Below are positions 1 through 8,692 of a DNA stretch of 64,000 bases, piece by piece. Source of the DNA: an uncultured beta proteobacterium (lineage in GTDB: Bacteria > Pseudomonadota > Gammaproteobacteria > Burkholderiales > Burkholderiaceae_C); assembly GCA_903886275.1 (NCBI GenBank), contig CAISLN010000040.1, positions 62,001 to 126,000 on the forward strand, given 5' to 3'. The translations under genes and the position numbers were made by a program. Below the pieces are notes generated by a model. That model made no database searches and was not told the origin of the DNA. It saw nothing but the letters and a program-made list of their open reading frames with translations. How positions within the stretch are numbered: position 1 is the stretch's first letter; the number at the start of each line of letters is the position of its first letter.

Positions 1-99
1 ATCGACATTGCTGACCGTGATGCCGGTGATGGCTTTTTCCGCGATAAACATCAGCACGCGGCGCGGGTTGGGGGCGCGGTGGGCGCTCAGGAGTTGCAT
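1..99 (-). CDS. Glutathione S-transferase, N-terminal fragment (runs off left edge)
   Basis: Thirty-three codons from an ATG at 99 to the window edge. They begin MQLLSAHRAPNPRRVLMF and match the first strand and helix of the thioredoxin-like N-terminal domain of cytosolic glutathione S-transferases. The family conjugates or reduces small electrophiles with glutathione. The Ser-x-x-x-x-Asn-Pro-x-x-Val segment is where GST catalytic Ser/Cys residues usually sit. It lies 22 bp downstream of pyrF on the same strand, so it may be the last gene of that run. The rest of the protein is outside the window, so the subfamily cannot be set. Confidence 0.7.
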   Translation of the reverse strand, partial: MQLLSAHRAPNPRRVLMFIAEKAITGITVSNVD

Positions 100-121
100 G
101 GTTTGTCTCGTCCGGTTTTCT

Positions 122-970
122 TCAAGCTGCCTGCGCAGCGCGCAACTGATCGCGTGTGGCAAGGGCTGCCGCGCGTGCGGCCTGCGCGAAGTCTGCACCG
201 CTGGAGGCGTAGAGCACGGCGCGCGAAGAGTTGACCACAATGGGTGCGATGGTTTCGCCATTCGCTGCACGGTAGCCGGCCTTGACGGTGGCCACCGCGT
301 CACCGCCCTGCGCGCCCACACCGGGAATCAACAGCGGCACCGTGGGGGCCAGGGCACGCACCCGCTCAATCTCGGCCGGACGGGTCGCGCCCACCACCAG
401 CCCAAGCTGTCCGTTCAGGTTCCAAGGACCCTGCACCAGGCTGGCAATGTGCTCGAACAGCGTGGGCTGTCCGGGCAGATCGGCCAGGCGCTGGTTTTGC
501 AAATCGTCACCGCCAGGGTTGGAGGTGCGGCACAGCAGAAAGGCGCCCTTGCCGTGGTATTTCAGGTAGGGCTGCACCGAGTCAAAACCCATAAAGGGCG
601 AGAGCGTCACGCAGTCGGCGCCATAGCGCTCAAAGGCCTCCAGTGCGTACTGCTCGGCGGTGCTGCCGATGTCGCCGCGCTTGGCATCCAGAATGATGGG
701 CACCAGAGGCGCGGTGCGGCGCATGTGTTCCATCAGGCGCTCCAATTGGCCTTCCGCACCATGGGCGGCGAAGTAGGCAATTTGCGGCTTGAAGGCAATC
801 ACCAGGTCGGCCGTGGCATCGACAATGGCCGCGCAGAAGTCATAAATCTTGCTGGCATCGCCCTTCATGGCAGCGGGAAATTTACCCGGCTCCGGGTCCA
901 GGCCCACACACAAAAGAGAGCCGTTGGCGCGCTCGGCATGGCGCAATTGTTCGATAAAGGTCATGTTCAT
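122..970 (-). CDS. pyrF: Orotidine 5'-phosphate decarboxylase (type 2)
   Basis: PyrF decarboxylates OMP to UMP, the last step of de novo pyrimidine synthesis, in the cytoplasm. The 282-residue protein is of the longer type-2 family. It shows the catalytic LDAKRGDIG motif near residue 95, whose Lys and Asp form the charge relay, and an early CVGLDP substrate-binding segment. Its start ATG overlaps the stop of the upstream UDG-like gene by 4 bp (ATGA), which suggests translational coupling. A second in-frame ATG two codons later is equally possible. Identification is firm. Confidence 0.95.
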   Translation of the reverse strand: MNMTFIEQLRHAERANGSLLCVGLDPEPGKFPAAMKGDASKIYDFCAAIVDATADLVIAFKPQIAYFAAHGAEGQLERLMEHMRRTAPLVPIILDAKRGDIGSTAEQYALEAFERYGADCVTLSPFMGFDSVQPYLKYHGKGAFLLCRTSNPGGDDLQNQRLADLPGQPTLFEHIASLVQGPWNLNGQLGLVVGATRPAEIERVRALAPTVPLLIPGVGAQGGDAVATVKAGYRAANGETIAPIVVNSSRAVLYASSGADFAQAARAAALATRDQLRAAQAA

Positions 971-1947
971 TTTTCAATCGTGGTGGCGGCCAGGCACAGG
1001 TCGGCCCAGGCCTTGGCCTTGTCGGCGCCGTTGCGCATCAAGAGCGCGGGGGGATAAGTAACAACCACCGGTGTGCCTTGGTAGCTGTGCACGCTGCCAC
1101 GCAGTTTGCCCAGCGGCAGGGAGGCGAGTTCGGGATTCGCCGCCAGCAGTACCTGGTTGGCAAAGCGGCCCATGGACAGAATCATGCGCGGCTGCACCAG
1201 CGCGATTTCACGCTGCAAATGGCTAGCGCATTGGGCCAGCTCGGCTGGCTGCGGCACCGCACCTTGGGCCGGGCGGCACTTCAGCACGTTGCTGACATAG
1301 GCGCGCGCAGCAGCCCTTGTCGCGCTGCCAGACACAGGTGCCAACAGGGCCGGGTCGGGGTTGGCACGCTGCAGACCCAGGGCGCGCAGCATGTTGTGCA
1401 GCAGCACACCGGCCTGCCCTGAAAACGGCACGCCGGTGCGGTCCTCTTCCTCGTCCGGCGGATCGCCCACCACCATCCAGTCACAGCGGCCCACCTCCTG
1501 TGGCACCAACAGCGTCGTGTGGCTGCGCCCACCGCACAGGGCGCAGGCCTGGCAATTGCGCACGCTGTCGGCCAACACGCTCCAGTCCGAAGAAGACTCG
1601 GGGGCAAGTGCCGCAGCAGACCCGGCATCGGCTTCTGGGCCGGCGCCTGTGGGAAGCTCGCCGCGCCCGGCGGGTGGCGCTTGGTGGTTAGCGGCCTTCC
1701 CAGCCAATGCATCGGCGGCGGCCTGTCCCGCAGCGACGAAGGTGGAGCGCCGACTGGCGGGCGCCGCAATGGCCGAGGGGGTGACGTTGGGCACTGGCCT
1801 TGCCGAAGGCAAAGCGGCATGGGTTGGAGCAGCACTCTGCGGCGCAGCGGAGCGCTGCCGCACAGCCACGCCGCTTTCGGGTAACCAGACCGACACGCCC
1901 ATTTCCTGCAGCATGGCGCGTTGGCGTCTATCGAGTTCAAGGGCCAT
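967..1947 (-). CDS. Uracil-DNA glycosylase family 4-like protein with altered active-site motifs
   Basis: This 326-residue protein has the layout of family-4 uracil-DNA glycosylases, often annotated as phage SPO1 DNA polymerase-related. Residues 1-125 are a low-complexity Ala/Pro-rich extension. The four [4Fe-4S] cysteines look intact: C135, C138, C224 and C240. Motif 1, normally GE(G/A)PG followed by EEDxxGxPFxGxAG, reads [20 protein letters not shown] at about 161-180. Motif 2, normally TYHP, reads TYPP at 297-300, so the expected His is Pro. The fold and iron-sulfur cluster are therefore expected, but the usual uracil excision chemistry is doubtful. It lies between rimI and pyrF and overlaps pyrF by 4 bp. 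Confidence 0.8.
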   Translation of the reverse strand: MALELDRRQRAMLQEMGVSVWLPESGVAVRQRSAAPQSAAPTHAALPSARPVPNVTPSAIAAPASRRSTFVAAGQAAADALAGKAANHQAPPAGRGELPTGAGPEADAGSAAALAPESSSDWSVLADSVRNCQACALCGGRSHTTLLVPQEVGRCDWMVVGDPPDEEEDRTGVPFSGQAGVLLHNMLRALGLQRANPDPALLAPVSGSATRAAARAYVSNVLKCRPAQGAVPQPAELAQCASHLQREIALVQPRMILSMGRFANQVLLAANPELASLPLGKLRGSVHSYQGTPVVVTYPPALLMRNGADKAKAWADLCLAATTIEK

Positions 1948-1962
1948 GGTGGGGACTTTCGT

Positions 1963-2463
1963 TCACAGACGCAGGCTCATGACAATCGCGTCCTCGCGCT
2001 GCCCGCTGCCTGCCGGGTAATAGGCCTTGCGCAGGCCGACGCGGCGGTAGCCCTGGGCTTCGTAAACCTTGATGGCGCGGGCATTGCCCACGCGCACCTC
2101 CAGCCACAGCCACTGTGCGCCAACGCCGCGCGCCCAGATCGTCATCGCCTCCAGCAGCAGGCGCGACCAGCCCTGGCCCTGGAATTCGGGCGCCACGGTG
2201 ATGTTGAGCAGGTGCACCTCGTCCACCCCCTTCATGGCCACAAAGTAGCCCAGCAGCGTGGGTGCCCCGCCAGCAACGTCACAGGGCGCCACCAGCATCT
2301 GGGCCTGGTAGCCGCTGTGCAGCGCGTCCAGAAAATGGGTGTGCGACCAGGGATGGTCATAGGCGCGCTGCTCCACCCGCAGCACCTCGTCCAGGCGATC
2401 GGCCAGCAGCGGCTCGAAGCGCACCTCGGGGCGCGCGCAAGGGGGGTCCAACTGGGCGCTCAT
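1963..2463 (-). CDS. rimI: Ribosomal protein S18-alanine N-acetyltransferase (GNAT)
   Basis: A 166-residue GNAT acetyltransferase. RimI transfers acetyl from acetyl-CoA to the N-terminal Ala of ribosomal protein S18. Visible features are the acetyl-CoA loop region VAPEFQGQGWSRLLLEAM, the WLEVRVGNARAIKVYEAQGY segment with the conserved Asn and Tyr typical of RimI, and the RKAYYP(A)G near the C terminus. The start overlaps the stop of tsaB by 4 bp. The tsaB-rimI pairing is common in Proteobacteria and supports the call over a generic GNAT. Confidence 0.9.
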   Translation of the reverse strand: MSAQLDPPCARPEVRFEPLLADRLDEVLRVEQRAYDHPWSHTHFLDALHSGYQAQMLVAPCDVAGGAPTLLGYFVAMKGVDEVHLLNITVAPEFQGQGWSRLLLEAMTIWARGVGAQWLWLEVRVGNARAIKVYEAQGYRRVGLRKAYYPAGSGQREDAIVMSLRL

Positions 2464-3221
2464 GGTGCTGCGGCCCGCGCCGCATCAATGGCGGCGCGCT
2501 CGGCTGCGGCCTTGATGGCTGCGCGCTCGGCCGTGGTCTGGGCCACCTTGTCGCGGATATAGGTGGGCAGTGCCTGCTCGGCCGACACCGCCAAGCCCTG
2601 TGCCAGCAGTTGCGGCGCCAGGCGCAGCAGGGCCGTGGCCAGCGGCAATGCATCCAGTCGCAAGGCTTGCGCAGGCAGGCCGGTCAGGCGCGCGCCATAG
2701 ATAGCAAACACATTGCCCGCCGCCACCTGGGGCAAGGCGCTCGCTGGCAGCGTGAGCGCCTCCGGTCGCAGCAGGTGGGCACCCTGCAGCTCGGTCCAGA
2801 GCGCATCCGCATATTGGAAGGTGGCGCAATAGATTTCGTCCATGCGCGCGTCCAACAGCGCCGTGACCTGTGCGCTGGAGCAGGCTGCGAGCCCGCTGTG
2901 GCGCGCTGCCTCGGCCACCGCCAACAGCGAGTTCACCGGCAGCACCGCCACGCCCGCGCCAAAGGCCAGGCCTTGGGCCACGGCACAGGCGGTGCGCAAA
3001 CCCGTAAAAGAGCCGGGGCCGCAGCCAAAGCAAATGGCATCGAGTTCGCGCAGTTCCATGCCGGACTGGCGCATCAGCTCCAGCACCCCGGCGATCAGGC
3101 CGGCAGAGGCCTTGGCCCCACCCTCGCCCTGCTGCTGCCACAGGCCGGTTGCGGCACCGTCATCGCGCGAGACCGCGATCGACATCCCGTCGGTGCTGGT
3201 GTCAAAGGCCAACAGCTTCAT
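2460..3221 (-). CDS. tsaB: tRNA threonylcarbamoyladenosine biosynthesis protein TsaB
   Basis: TsaB is the ASKHA-fold partner of TsaD and TsaE in making t6A at position 37 of ANN-decoding tRNAs. The 253-residue protein opens with LLAFDTST and carries CFGCGPGSFTGLR near residue 65, the family signature. The C terminus is Ala-rich and repetitive (ERAAIKAAAERAAIDAARAA), probably a charged tail. It overlaps the upstream EamA gene and the downstream rimI gene by 4 bp each. The other t6A enzyme in the window, TsaC/Sua5, lies 2.6 kb away at 5826-6899. Confidence 0.93.
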   Translation of the reverse strand: MKLLAFDTSTDGMSIAVSRDDGAATGLWQQQGEGGAKASAGLIAGVLELMRQSGMELRELDAICFGCGPGSFTGLRTACAVAQGLAFGAGVAVLPVNSLLAVAEAARHSGLAACSSAQVTALLDARMDEIYCATFQYADALWTELQGAHLLRPEALTLPASALPQVAAGNVFAIYGARLTGLPAQALRLDALPLATALLRLAPQLLAQGLAVSAEQALPTYIRDKVAQTTAERAAIKAAAERAAIDAARAAAP

Positions 3222-4237
3222 GGCTTTTTACCCGCCGCTTGGCGCACGCCAAACACAATGCCCAGGGTCACCAGGGTCAGGCCGCACAGCACATTCCAAG
3301 GCAGCGGCTCATCCAGGTAGAGCGCGGCCGACAGGGCCGACAGCCCCGGCACCACTGCGGTCAGCATGGTGGAGCGCACCGGGCCGTAATAGCGGATCAT
3401 CATGTTGAAGGTGATGCCCGAGATCACCACCGAGCCCAGACCCTGCATCAGCATTTGCCACAGCACATCGTGCAGCGGTGCCGTGAACACCCGACCGGGC
3501 AGCACACCCGCCCAGACCAGGGCCAGATAGATGGGCACATAAACCAGAAAGGCAAACACGGTAATGGCAGTGGTGGCCTGCACCGCCTGCAAGGCATGCT
3601 TGCGCACCAGCACGCTGTAGCAGGACCAGGTCAGAGCGGCCAGAATAAACAGCACATCACCGCGCCAGACACCGCCGCCGTCGAGCGCATGCAAGAGGCT
3701 GGCACCGCCCACCAGCAGGTCGCCTGCAACGATGCACAGCAGGCCGATGGCGCGGCTGGCGCCTATGTGCTCGCCCAGCAGCAGCACCGCCAGCAGCGCC
3801 GTCCACAGGGGCAGGCTGCCGGGCATCAGCACCGAGGCATGGGCAGCAGGCGCAAACACAAAACCGCTATAGGCCAGCAGGCTGTAGACCAGGCCGCCAA
3901 AAATTCCGGTCACCACCGTCGTGCGCAGGGGCAGCGGCGACAGGCCCCAGAGCGAACCGGCCGTAGGCAGTTGTCCGGCCTCGCGCTGGCGCGCACGCTG
4001 GGTCTGGGTCAGCCACCAACCCAGGGGCAGGAGCACCAGACCGGCACCCAACAGGCGGGCAAACACCATGTCCACCGGGGCCATGGTGGGCGCGCGCGAC
4101 GGGTCGGCCGAGGCGCGTGCCACCACGATAAAGGCGGTCCAGATCAGCACCGTGACGAGCGCCGCCAGCAGCCCCACAAGCCGGGGAGAAAGGCGCGGCA
4201 GGGCGCCGGGCAAGGTAGCTGTGGAGTGCATGGACAT
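3218..4237 (-). CDS. DMT superfamily (EamA) transporter
   Basis: A 339-residue integral membrane protein with about ten hydrophobic helices in two EamA-type halves, as in drug/metabolite transporters. The first half includes LVGLLAALVTVLIWTAFIVVA; the last helix ends in GLTLVTLGIVFGVRQA. A soluble stretch around residues 70-105 (TQTQRARQREAG) is longer than usual between early helices. The substrate cannot be read from sequence. It heads the overlapping minus-strand run that continues into tsaB. An alternative ATG lies two codons in. About 80 bp separate it from the divergent dacB start. Confidence 0.85.
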   Translation of the reverse strand: MSMHSTATLPGALPRLSPRLVGLLAALVTVLIWTAFIVVARASADPSRAPTMAPVDMVFARLLGAGLVLLPLGWWLTQTQRARQREAGQLPTAGSLWGLSPLPLRTTVVTGIFGGLVYSLLAYSGFVFAPAAHASVLMPGSLPLWTALLAVLLLGEHIGASRAIGLLCIVAGDLLVGGASLLHALDGGGVWRGDVLFILAALTWSCYSVLVRKHALQAVQATTAITVFAFLVYVPIYLALVWAGVLPGRVFTAPLHDVLWQMLMQGLGSVVISGITFNMMIRYYGPVRSTMLTAVVPGLSALSAALYLDEPLPWNVLCGLTLVTLGIVFGVRQAAGKKP

Positions 4238-4317
4238 GCAGCGATTATCGGGGCAGATGCCGGAGGCGCAGGCCCCGCAAGGTCAGCCCTCAGAGACGGG
4301 CATTGGATAATCCCGCC

Positions 4318-5784
4318 ATGTTGTACCGCCTCCTCTGCACCACTCTATTGATTGCCGCCTGCGGCACTGCCCTGGGCGCCACGCCCTCCTCTCTTGCGCC
4401 GGAACTGGAGGCGGCGCTGGCCCGCGCCAAAATTCCGCGCGACGCGCTGGCCCTGCTGGTGCTGGAGGCCGAGTCCAACAATGCGCCAGCGCGCCTGTCG
4501 CACCGGGCCCAGGTGGCAATGAACCCGGCCTCGGTGATGAAGCTCAGCACCACCTTTGCCGCGCTGGAGCTCTTGGGTCCGGCCTATGTCTGGACCACAC
4601 CGGTGTATGTGGACGGCCCGGTGCAGGGCGGCACCCTCAAGGGCAACGTCTACATCAAGGGCCAGGGCGACCCCAAGCTGGTGCTGGAGCGGCTGTGGCT
4701 GTTGTTGCGCCGCCTGCAGGGCCTGGGCATACGCAGCATTGCCGGTGACATCGTGCTCGACCGCAGCGCCTTTGAGGTGCCCGATGCCGACCCGGCCAGC
4801 TTTGACGGTGAGCCGCTGCGCCCCTACAACGCCGCACCCGACGCCCTCTTGGTCAACTACAAGGCGGTGGTGATGACCTTTACGCCGGACCGCGCCGCCA
4901 ACACCGCGCAGGTGCAGTTCGATCCGCCGCTTTTCGGTGTGCAGATGCAGGCCAGCGTGCCTTTGAGCAATGCCGAATGTGGCGACTACCGCGGCGCGCT
5001 CAAGGCCGATTTTTCGGACACCAATCGCATCCACTTTGGTGGCAGCTTTGCGGCGAGTTGCGGCGAGAAGGTCTGGCCGGTGGCCTATGCCGACCCCCGC
5101 AGCTACGCCACCCGCGCGGTGCAGGGCATGTGGCTGGACATGGGCGGCAAGCTCAGCGGCAGCGCGCGCTATGGCGCTGTGCCGGCTGCGCTGGCGGCGG
5201 GCAAACCGACGCTGGAGGCGACATCCGCACCGCTGGCAGAAATCATCCGCGACATCAACAAGTACAGCAACAACGTCATGGCGCAGCAGCTGTTCCTCAC
5301 CCTGGGGCGGGTTGTTCCGACTGGCAGCGGCGAAACCCCGCCCACTGACGCGGGCCTGATCGCTGGCAGCTTTAGCGCCTCGCGCGGCGTGATGCAACGC
5401 TGGTGGAAAGAGCGTCTGGGCTCTGAAGACATGCCGGTGTGGGAAAACGGCTCCGGCCTTTCGCGCCAGGAACGCATCAGCGCAAGGGGACTGGCGCGCC
5501 TGCTGCAACTGGCCTGGCGCTCCCCCTCCATGCCCGAGCTGATGAGCTCGCTGCCCATCAGCGGAGTGGACGGCACACTCAGGCGCTTCAAGTCCGGATC
5601 GGTGGGCAGCGCCCATTTGAAGACCGGCTCGCTCAGCAATGTGCTGGCCCGCGCCGGTTTTGTCGATGGCGCCAGCGGCAAGCGCTATGTGCTTGTCGCC
5701 CTGATCAACCACGCCAATGCCAACACCGAAGCCGGGCGCGCGGTGATGGAGACGCTGGTGGACTGGACGGTGCGGGACAACTGA
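4318..5784 (+). CDS. dacB: D-alanyl-D-alanine carboxypeptidase/endopeptidase (PBP4 family)
   Basis: A class C penicillin-binding protein that trims or cuts peptidoglycan cross-links in the periplasm. I chose the ATG at 4318 because it begins a signal peptide (MLYRLLCTTLLIAACGTALGA, cleavage near residue 21); a TTG five codons upstream is less likely. All three active-site motifs are present: SxxK as SVMK (about residue 70), SxN as YSNN (about 320) and KTG as HLKTGS (about 435). The length of 488 residues fits the family. A weak GC stem-loop follows the gene near 5800-5818. Confidence 0.93.
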   Translation: MLYRLLCTTLLIAACGTALGATPSSLAPELEAALARAKIPRDALALLVLEAESNNAPARLSHRAQVAMNPASVMKLSTTFAALELLGPAYVWTTPVYVDGPVQGGTLKGNVYIKGQGDPKLVLERLWLLLRRLQGLGIRSIAGDIVLDRSAFEVPDADPASFDGEPLRPYNAAPDALLVNYKAVVMTFTPDRAANTAQVQFDPPLFGVQMQASVPLSNAECGDYRGALKADFSDTNRIHFGGSFAASCGEKVWPVAYADPRSYATRAVQGMWLDMGGKLSGSARYGAVPAALAAGKPTLEATSAPLAEIIRDINKYSNNVMAQQLFLTLGRVVPTGSGETPPTDAGLIAGSFSASRGVMQRWWKERLGSEDMPVWENGSGLSRQERISARGLARLLQLAWRSPSMPELMSSLPISGVDGTLRRFKSGSVGSAHLKTGSLSNVLARAGFVDGASGKRYVLVALINHANANTEAGRAVMETLVDWTVRDN

Positions 5785-5799
5785 TCAAGCCGCTGGGCC

Positions 5800-5818
5800 A
5801 GCCCCAAGCGTGGGGGCT
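5800..5818. repeat. GC-rich stem-loop of a dispersed AGCCCCCACGC-type repeat
   Basis: AGCCCC and GGGGCT pair around a 7-base loop between the convergent ends of dacB and sua5. The sequence AAGCGTGGGGGCT (5806-5818) recurs, sometimes imperfectly, at 14635-14646, 18499-18510 and on the other strand at 36708-36718, always just 3' of genes. It may help stop transcription, though no strong T-tract follows. Confidence 0.45.
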
Positions 5819-5825
5819 CTTATCT

Positions 5826-6899
5826 TCAAGCGGCAGCGCGCTGCAGGCGGTCGCGCACACCATCCCAGGCCACGCCGTCGGGCGGGGTTTCTACCCAGAT
5901 CAGTTGGACGCGCAAGGCGTCGAGTTCGCGCAACACCGAGAACAGCTCGTGCGCCGTCACGGCCGCATCAGAAGGCATGCGGCGCAGCTCGATCTGGCGC
6001 GCAGCGGTCTTGAGCGGCACGCGCGAATAGATGGCAAGGGTCTTGCCCGGCACCGCGCTTTTATCCACATCGGTGCCCAACAGATCCAGCGCCTGTTGCA
6101 GCGCCTTGGCATCCATCAGGCGCACCGTGGCGTTGGGCGCGTAATGCGACTCCAGCGTACCGGAGGCGCGCGGCGCCTCTTGACCCTGAACCACCAGCTC
6201 TTGCGGCGAAATCAGCGCGCGACCGCAGGCAGCGGCCACCTGTTCGCTGCTGATGGCTCCGGGGCGCAACAGCACCGGCGCGCCACGGGTGCAGTCGATG
6301 ATGGTGGACTCAATGCCCACCTCGCAGGGGCCGCCATCCAGCACCAGCAGATCGGGTGTGTCGGCAAACTCCTGTGCCACATGCTGGGCGGTGGTCGGGC
6401 TGATGCGGCCAAAGCGATTGGCACTGGGCGCGGCCACGCCCCAGACCTCCGCCTCACCCTCCTTGGGCTGGCGCAACGCTGCCAGCACCGCTTGTGCCAC
6501 CGGGTGTGCCGGGCAACGCAGACCTATCGTGTTCTGACCACCGGCAGCCACCGCGCCCACGCCCTCGCGGCGCGGCAGGATCAAGGTGAGCGGCCCCGGC
6601 CAGAAGGCCGACATCAGCTGCTGGGCAAAGGATGGCACACGGCCGGCGTAATGCGCCACACCCGACATGCCGCCGTCAAAGGCGGCCACATGCACGATCA
6701 GCGGATGGTCGGCGGGCCTGCCCTTGGCTGCAAAAATAGCAGCCACGGCGCTGGCGTTGTCGGCGTCGGCACCCAGGCCGTACACAGTCTCGGTGGGCAG
6801 ACCGACCAAGCGGCCAGCGCGTAGGGCCTGAGCGGCCGCGGCTATCGCCTCGGGCGCGAACTCCATACCATCGGCGAACACATAGGCGGACACGATCAT
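5826..6899 (-). CDS. tsaC: L-threonylcarbamoyladenylate synthase (Sua5/TsaC, long form)
   Basis: This enzyme makes threonylcarbamoyl-AMP from threonine, bicarbonate and ATP, the first step of tRNA t6A37 synthesis. The 357-residue protein is the long Sua5 form. It has an N-terminal YrdC domain (GLPTETVYGLGADA near residue 36, KGRPADHPLIVHV near 65, SANRFGRISPTTAQHV near 150) followed by a linker and the C-terminal Sua5 domain. The motif APSAN, needed for nucleotide binding, is intact. It sits 22 bp downstream of purK on the same strand, an arrangement common in Burkholderiales. Confidence 0.93.
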   Translation of the reverse strand: MIVSAYVFADGMEFAPEAIAAAAQALRAGRLVGLPTETVYGLGADADNASAVAAIFAAKGRPADHPLIVHVAAFDGGMSGVAHYAGRVPSFAQQLMSAFWPGPLTLILPRREGVGAVAAGGQNTIGLRCPAHPVAQAVLAALRQPKEGEAEVWGVAAPSANRFGRISPTTAQHVAQEFADTPDLLVLDGGPCEVGIESTIIDCTRGAPVLLRPGAISSEQVAAACGRALISPQELVVQGQEAPRASGTLESHYAPNATVRLMDAKALQQALDLLGTDVDKSAVPGKTLAIYSRVPLKTAARQIELRRMPSDAAVTAHELFSVLRELDALRVQLIWVETPPDGVAWDGVRDRLQRAAA

Positions 6900-6921
6900 G
6901 GTGTGGCCCTTTCAAAAAAAG

Positions 6922-8157
6922 TCAAAAGGCTTCAATGCCCAGAATCTGCGCTGCTTGCAAAGCGGTGCTGCGCACCTGCTCAATGGTGCTGCCGGTGATG
7001 TTCAGGTGGCCCATCTTGCGCCCCTTGGCAGCGCGCAGCTTGCCGTACAGATGCAGATGCGTGCCCGGCAGGGCCAGCACCGCTTCCCAGGGCGGCACGC
7101 CACCCTCTGGCCAGAGGTCGCCCAGCAGGTTGAGCATGATGGCCGGGCTGTGCTGGCGCGGCTGCACCAGCGGCAGGTTGGCGAGCGTGCGCACCTGCAG
7201 CTCGAACTGCGAGACATCGCAAGCATCCATGCTGTAGTGGCCGCTGTTGTGCGGGCGCGGTGCCATCTCATTGACCACCAGACCACCCAGACCTTGCGCG
7301 GCCGGATGCGATTCATCGAGCACAAAGAACTCCACGCACAGCACGCCGACATAGTTCAGCTCGGCGGCGATGGCCTTGGCAGCGGCAATGGCGCGCGTGG
7401 CCAGTTCTTCCGGCACATTGCCCACGTACACCTCGGTCACGGCCAGAATGCCATCGCGGTGCAGGTTGCGCTGCAGCGGCAGGTTGACGCAGTCACCATT
7501 GGAAGCGCGCGCCACGATCACCGAGCATTCCAATTGCAGCGGCAACATTTTTTCCAGCACGCAGGGGAGTTGCTGCATGTCGCCCCAAGCCTGGGCCAGC
7601 TCGGCACGGGTCGTCACGCGGGCTTGGCCCTTGCCGTCGTAACCCATGCGGGCGGTCTTCAAAATGCCGGGCAATAGACTGGCCCCCACGCTCGCCAGTT
7701 GCTCGGCCGTCTCAATCACGGCGTAGGGCGCGCAGGGCACGCCGCAGCGCACGAAGTGGGCCTTCTCGGCGGCGCGGTCCTGGGCTATGGATACGCAGGC
7801 GGCGGCAGGGAACACAGGGCGGGTCTTGGCCAACTCGGCCAGGGCGAGGGCCGGCACGTTCTCAAACTCGGTGGTGATGGCCTGGGCCACCAGGGCCAGA
7901 CGCTCCAGTCCCGCCGGGTCGGTGTAGCTGGTCTGAATATGGTGGTGGCTGACGCGCCCGGCCGGACTCAGCGGGTCCGGGTCCAGCACGGCGGTAAAGA
8001 AGCCCATGCGCTGCGCGGCATGCGCGAACATGCGCCCGAGCTGGCCACCGCCCATCACACCCAGTGTGATTTCCTTGGATCCACCCAGTGTGATTTCCTT
8101 GGATCCACCCAGTGTGACTTCCTTGGAAGCGCCCAGTTCGTTCAACTCCGCCATCAC
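6922..8157 (-). CDS. purK: N5-carboxyaminoimidazole ribonucleotide synthase with repeated N-terminus
   Basis: PurK is an ATP-grasp enzyme that carboxylates AIR to N5-CAIR in purine synthesis. The dinucleotide-like [20 protein letters not shown] start, [18 protein letters not shown] and [12 protein letters not shown] motifs are all present. The N terminus is odd: residues 11-34 are three near-copies of an 8-residue unit, [16 protein letters not shown] and SKEITLGV, encoded by 24-bp tandem repeats. The last copy runs into the first beta strand. A GTG at 8157 overlaps the purE stop by 4 bp; an ATG follows at 8154. The core enzyme looks complete. Confidence 0.94.
   Translation of the reverse strand: MMAELNELGASKEVTLGGSKEITLGGSKEITLGVMGGGQLGRMFAHAAQRMGFFTAVLDPDPLSPAGRVSHHHIQTSYTDPAGLERLALVAQAITTEFENVPALALAELAKTRPVFPAAACVSIAQDRAAEKAHFVRCGVPCAPYAVIETAEQLASVGASLLPGILKTARMGYDGKGQARVTTRAELAQAWGDMQQLPCVLEKMLPLQLECSVIVARASNGDCVNLPLQRNLHRDGILAVTEVYVGNVPEELATRAIAAAKAIAAELNYVGVLCVEFFVLDESHPAAQGLGGLVVNEMAPRPHNSGHYSMDACDVSQFELQVRTLANLPLVQPRQHSPAIMLNLLGDLWPEGGVPPWEAVLALPGTHLHLYGKLRAAKGRKMGHLNITGSTIEQVRSTALQAAQILGIEAF
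8060..8131. repeat. 24-bp tandem repeat, three in-frame copies inside the 5' end of purK
   Basis: Units at 8060-8083 and 8084-8107 are identical. The third, 8108-8131, shares the first 20 bases apart from one T-to-C change, then differs in its last four. Each copy adds eight codons (SKE-I/V-TLG-G/V on the minus strand), so copy-number change would alter protein length without breaking frame. Confidence 0.95.
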
Positions 8158-8657
8158 GCGACGTTTCCGGTAATGGGCAGCACCATGTCGGTGGCGACCT
8201 GGGTCTGGTCGCGCCTAAAGGCTTCGAGTTGCAGGCGCAGGTCGCTGTCAAAATTGGCCAGCAGCGCAATCGCAAACAGGGCGGCATTGGCCGCACCCGC
8301 GTTGCCAATGGCGAAGGTGGCCACCGGGATGCCCTTGGGCATTTGCACGATGCTGTGCAGCGAATCGACGCCCTGCAAATGCTTGCTGGCTACCGGCACG
8401 CCCAACACGGGAACGGTGGTCTTGGCGGCCAGCATGCCAGGCAAATGGGCCGCGCCCCCGGCACCGGCAATAATGGCCTTGAGGCCGCGCGCGGCGGCTT
8501 TCTCGGCATAGGCAAACATTTCGTCGGGCATGCGGTGGGCCGAAACCACGCGCGCTTCGAAGCCGATGCCAAACTGTTGGAGAATCTGCACTGCATGTTG
8601 CATGGTGTCCCAGTCGGAGCTGGAACCCATGACGACGCCTACTTGGATGGTTTTCAT
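8154..8657 (-). CDS. purE: N5-carboxyaminoimidazole ribonucleotide mutase
   Basis: PurE (class I) converts N5-CAIR to CAIR, the step after PurK. The 167-residue protein has the GSSSDWDTM motif near residue 11, the [13 protein letters not shown] segment with the catalytic His, and the [14 protein letters not shown] loop. The length is typical of the octameric family. Its stop overlaps the purK start, so the two consecutive enzymes are probably translationally coupled. Only 35 bp separate it from the divergent thioredoxin-like gene. Confidence 0.96.
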   Translation of the reverse strand: MKTIQVGVVMGSSSDWDTMQHAVQILQQFGIGFEARVVSAHRMPDEMFAYAEKAAARGLKAIIAGAGGAAHLPGMLAAKTTVPVLGVPVASKHLQGVDSLHSIVQMPKGIPVATFAIGNAGAANAALFAIALLANFDSDLRLQLEAFRRDQTQVATDMVLPITGNVA

Positions 8658-8692
8658 CCCCGAATTTTACGTTTTACCCAGAGCCCGTACCC

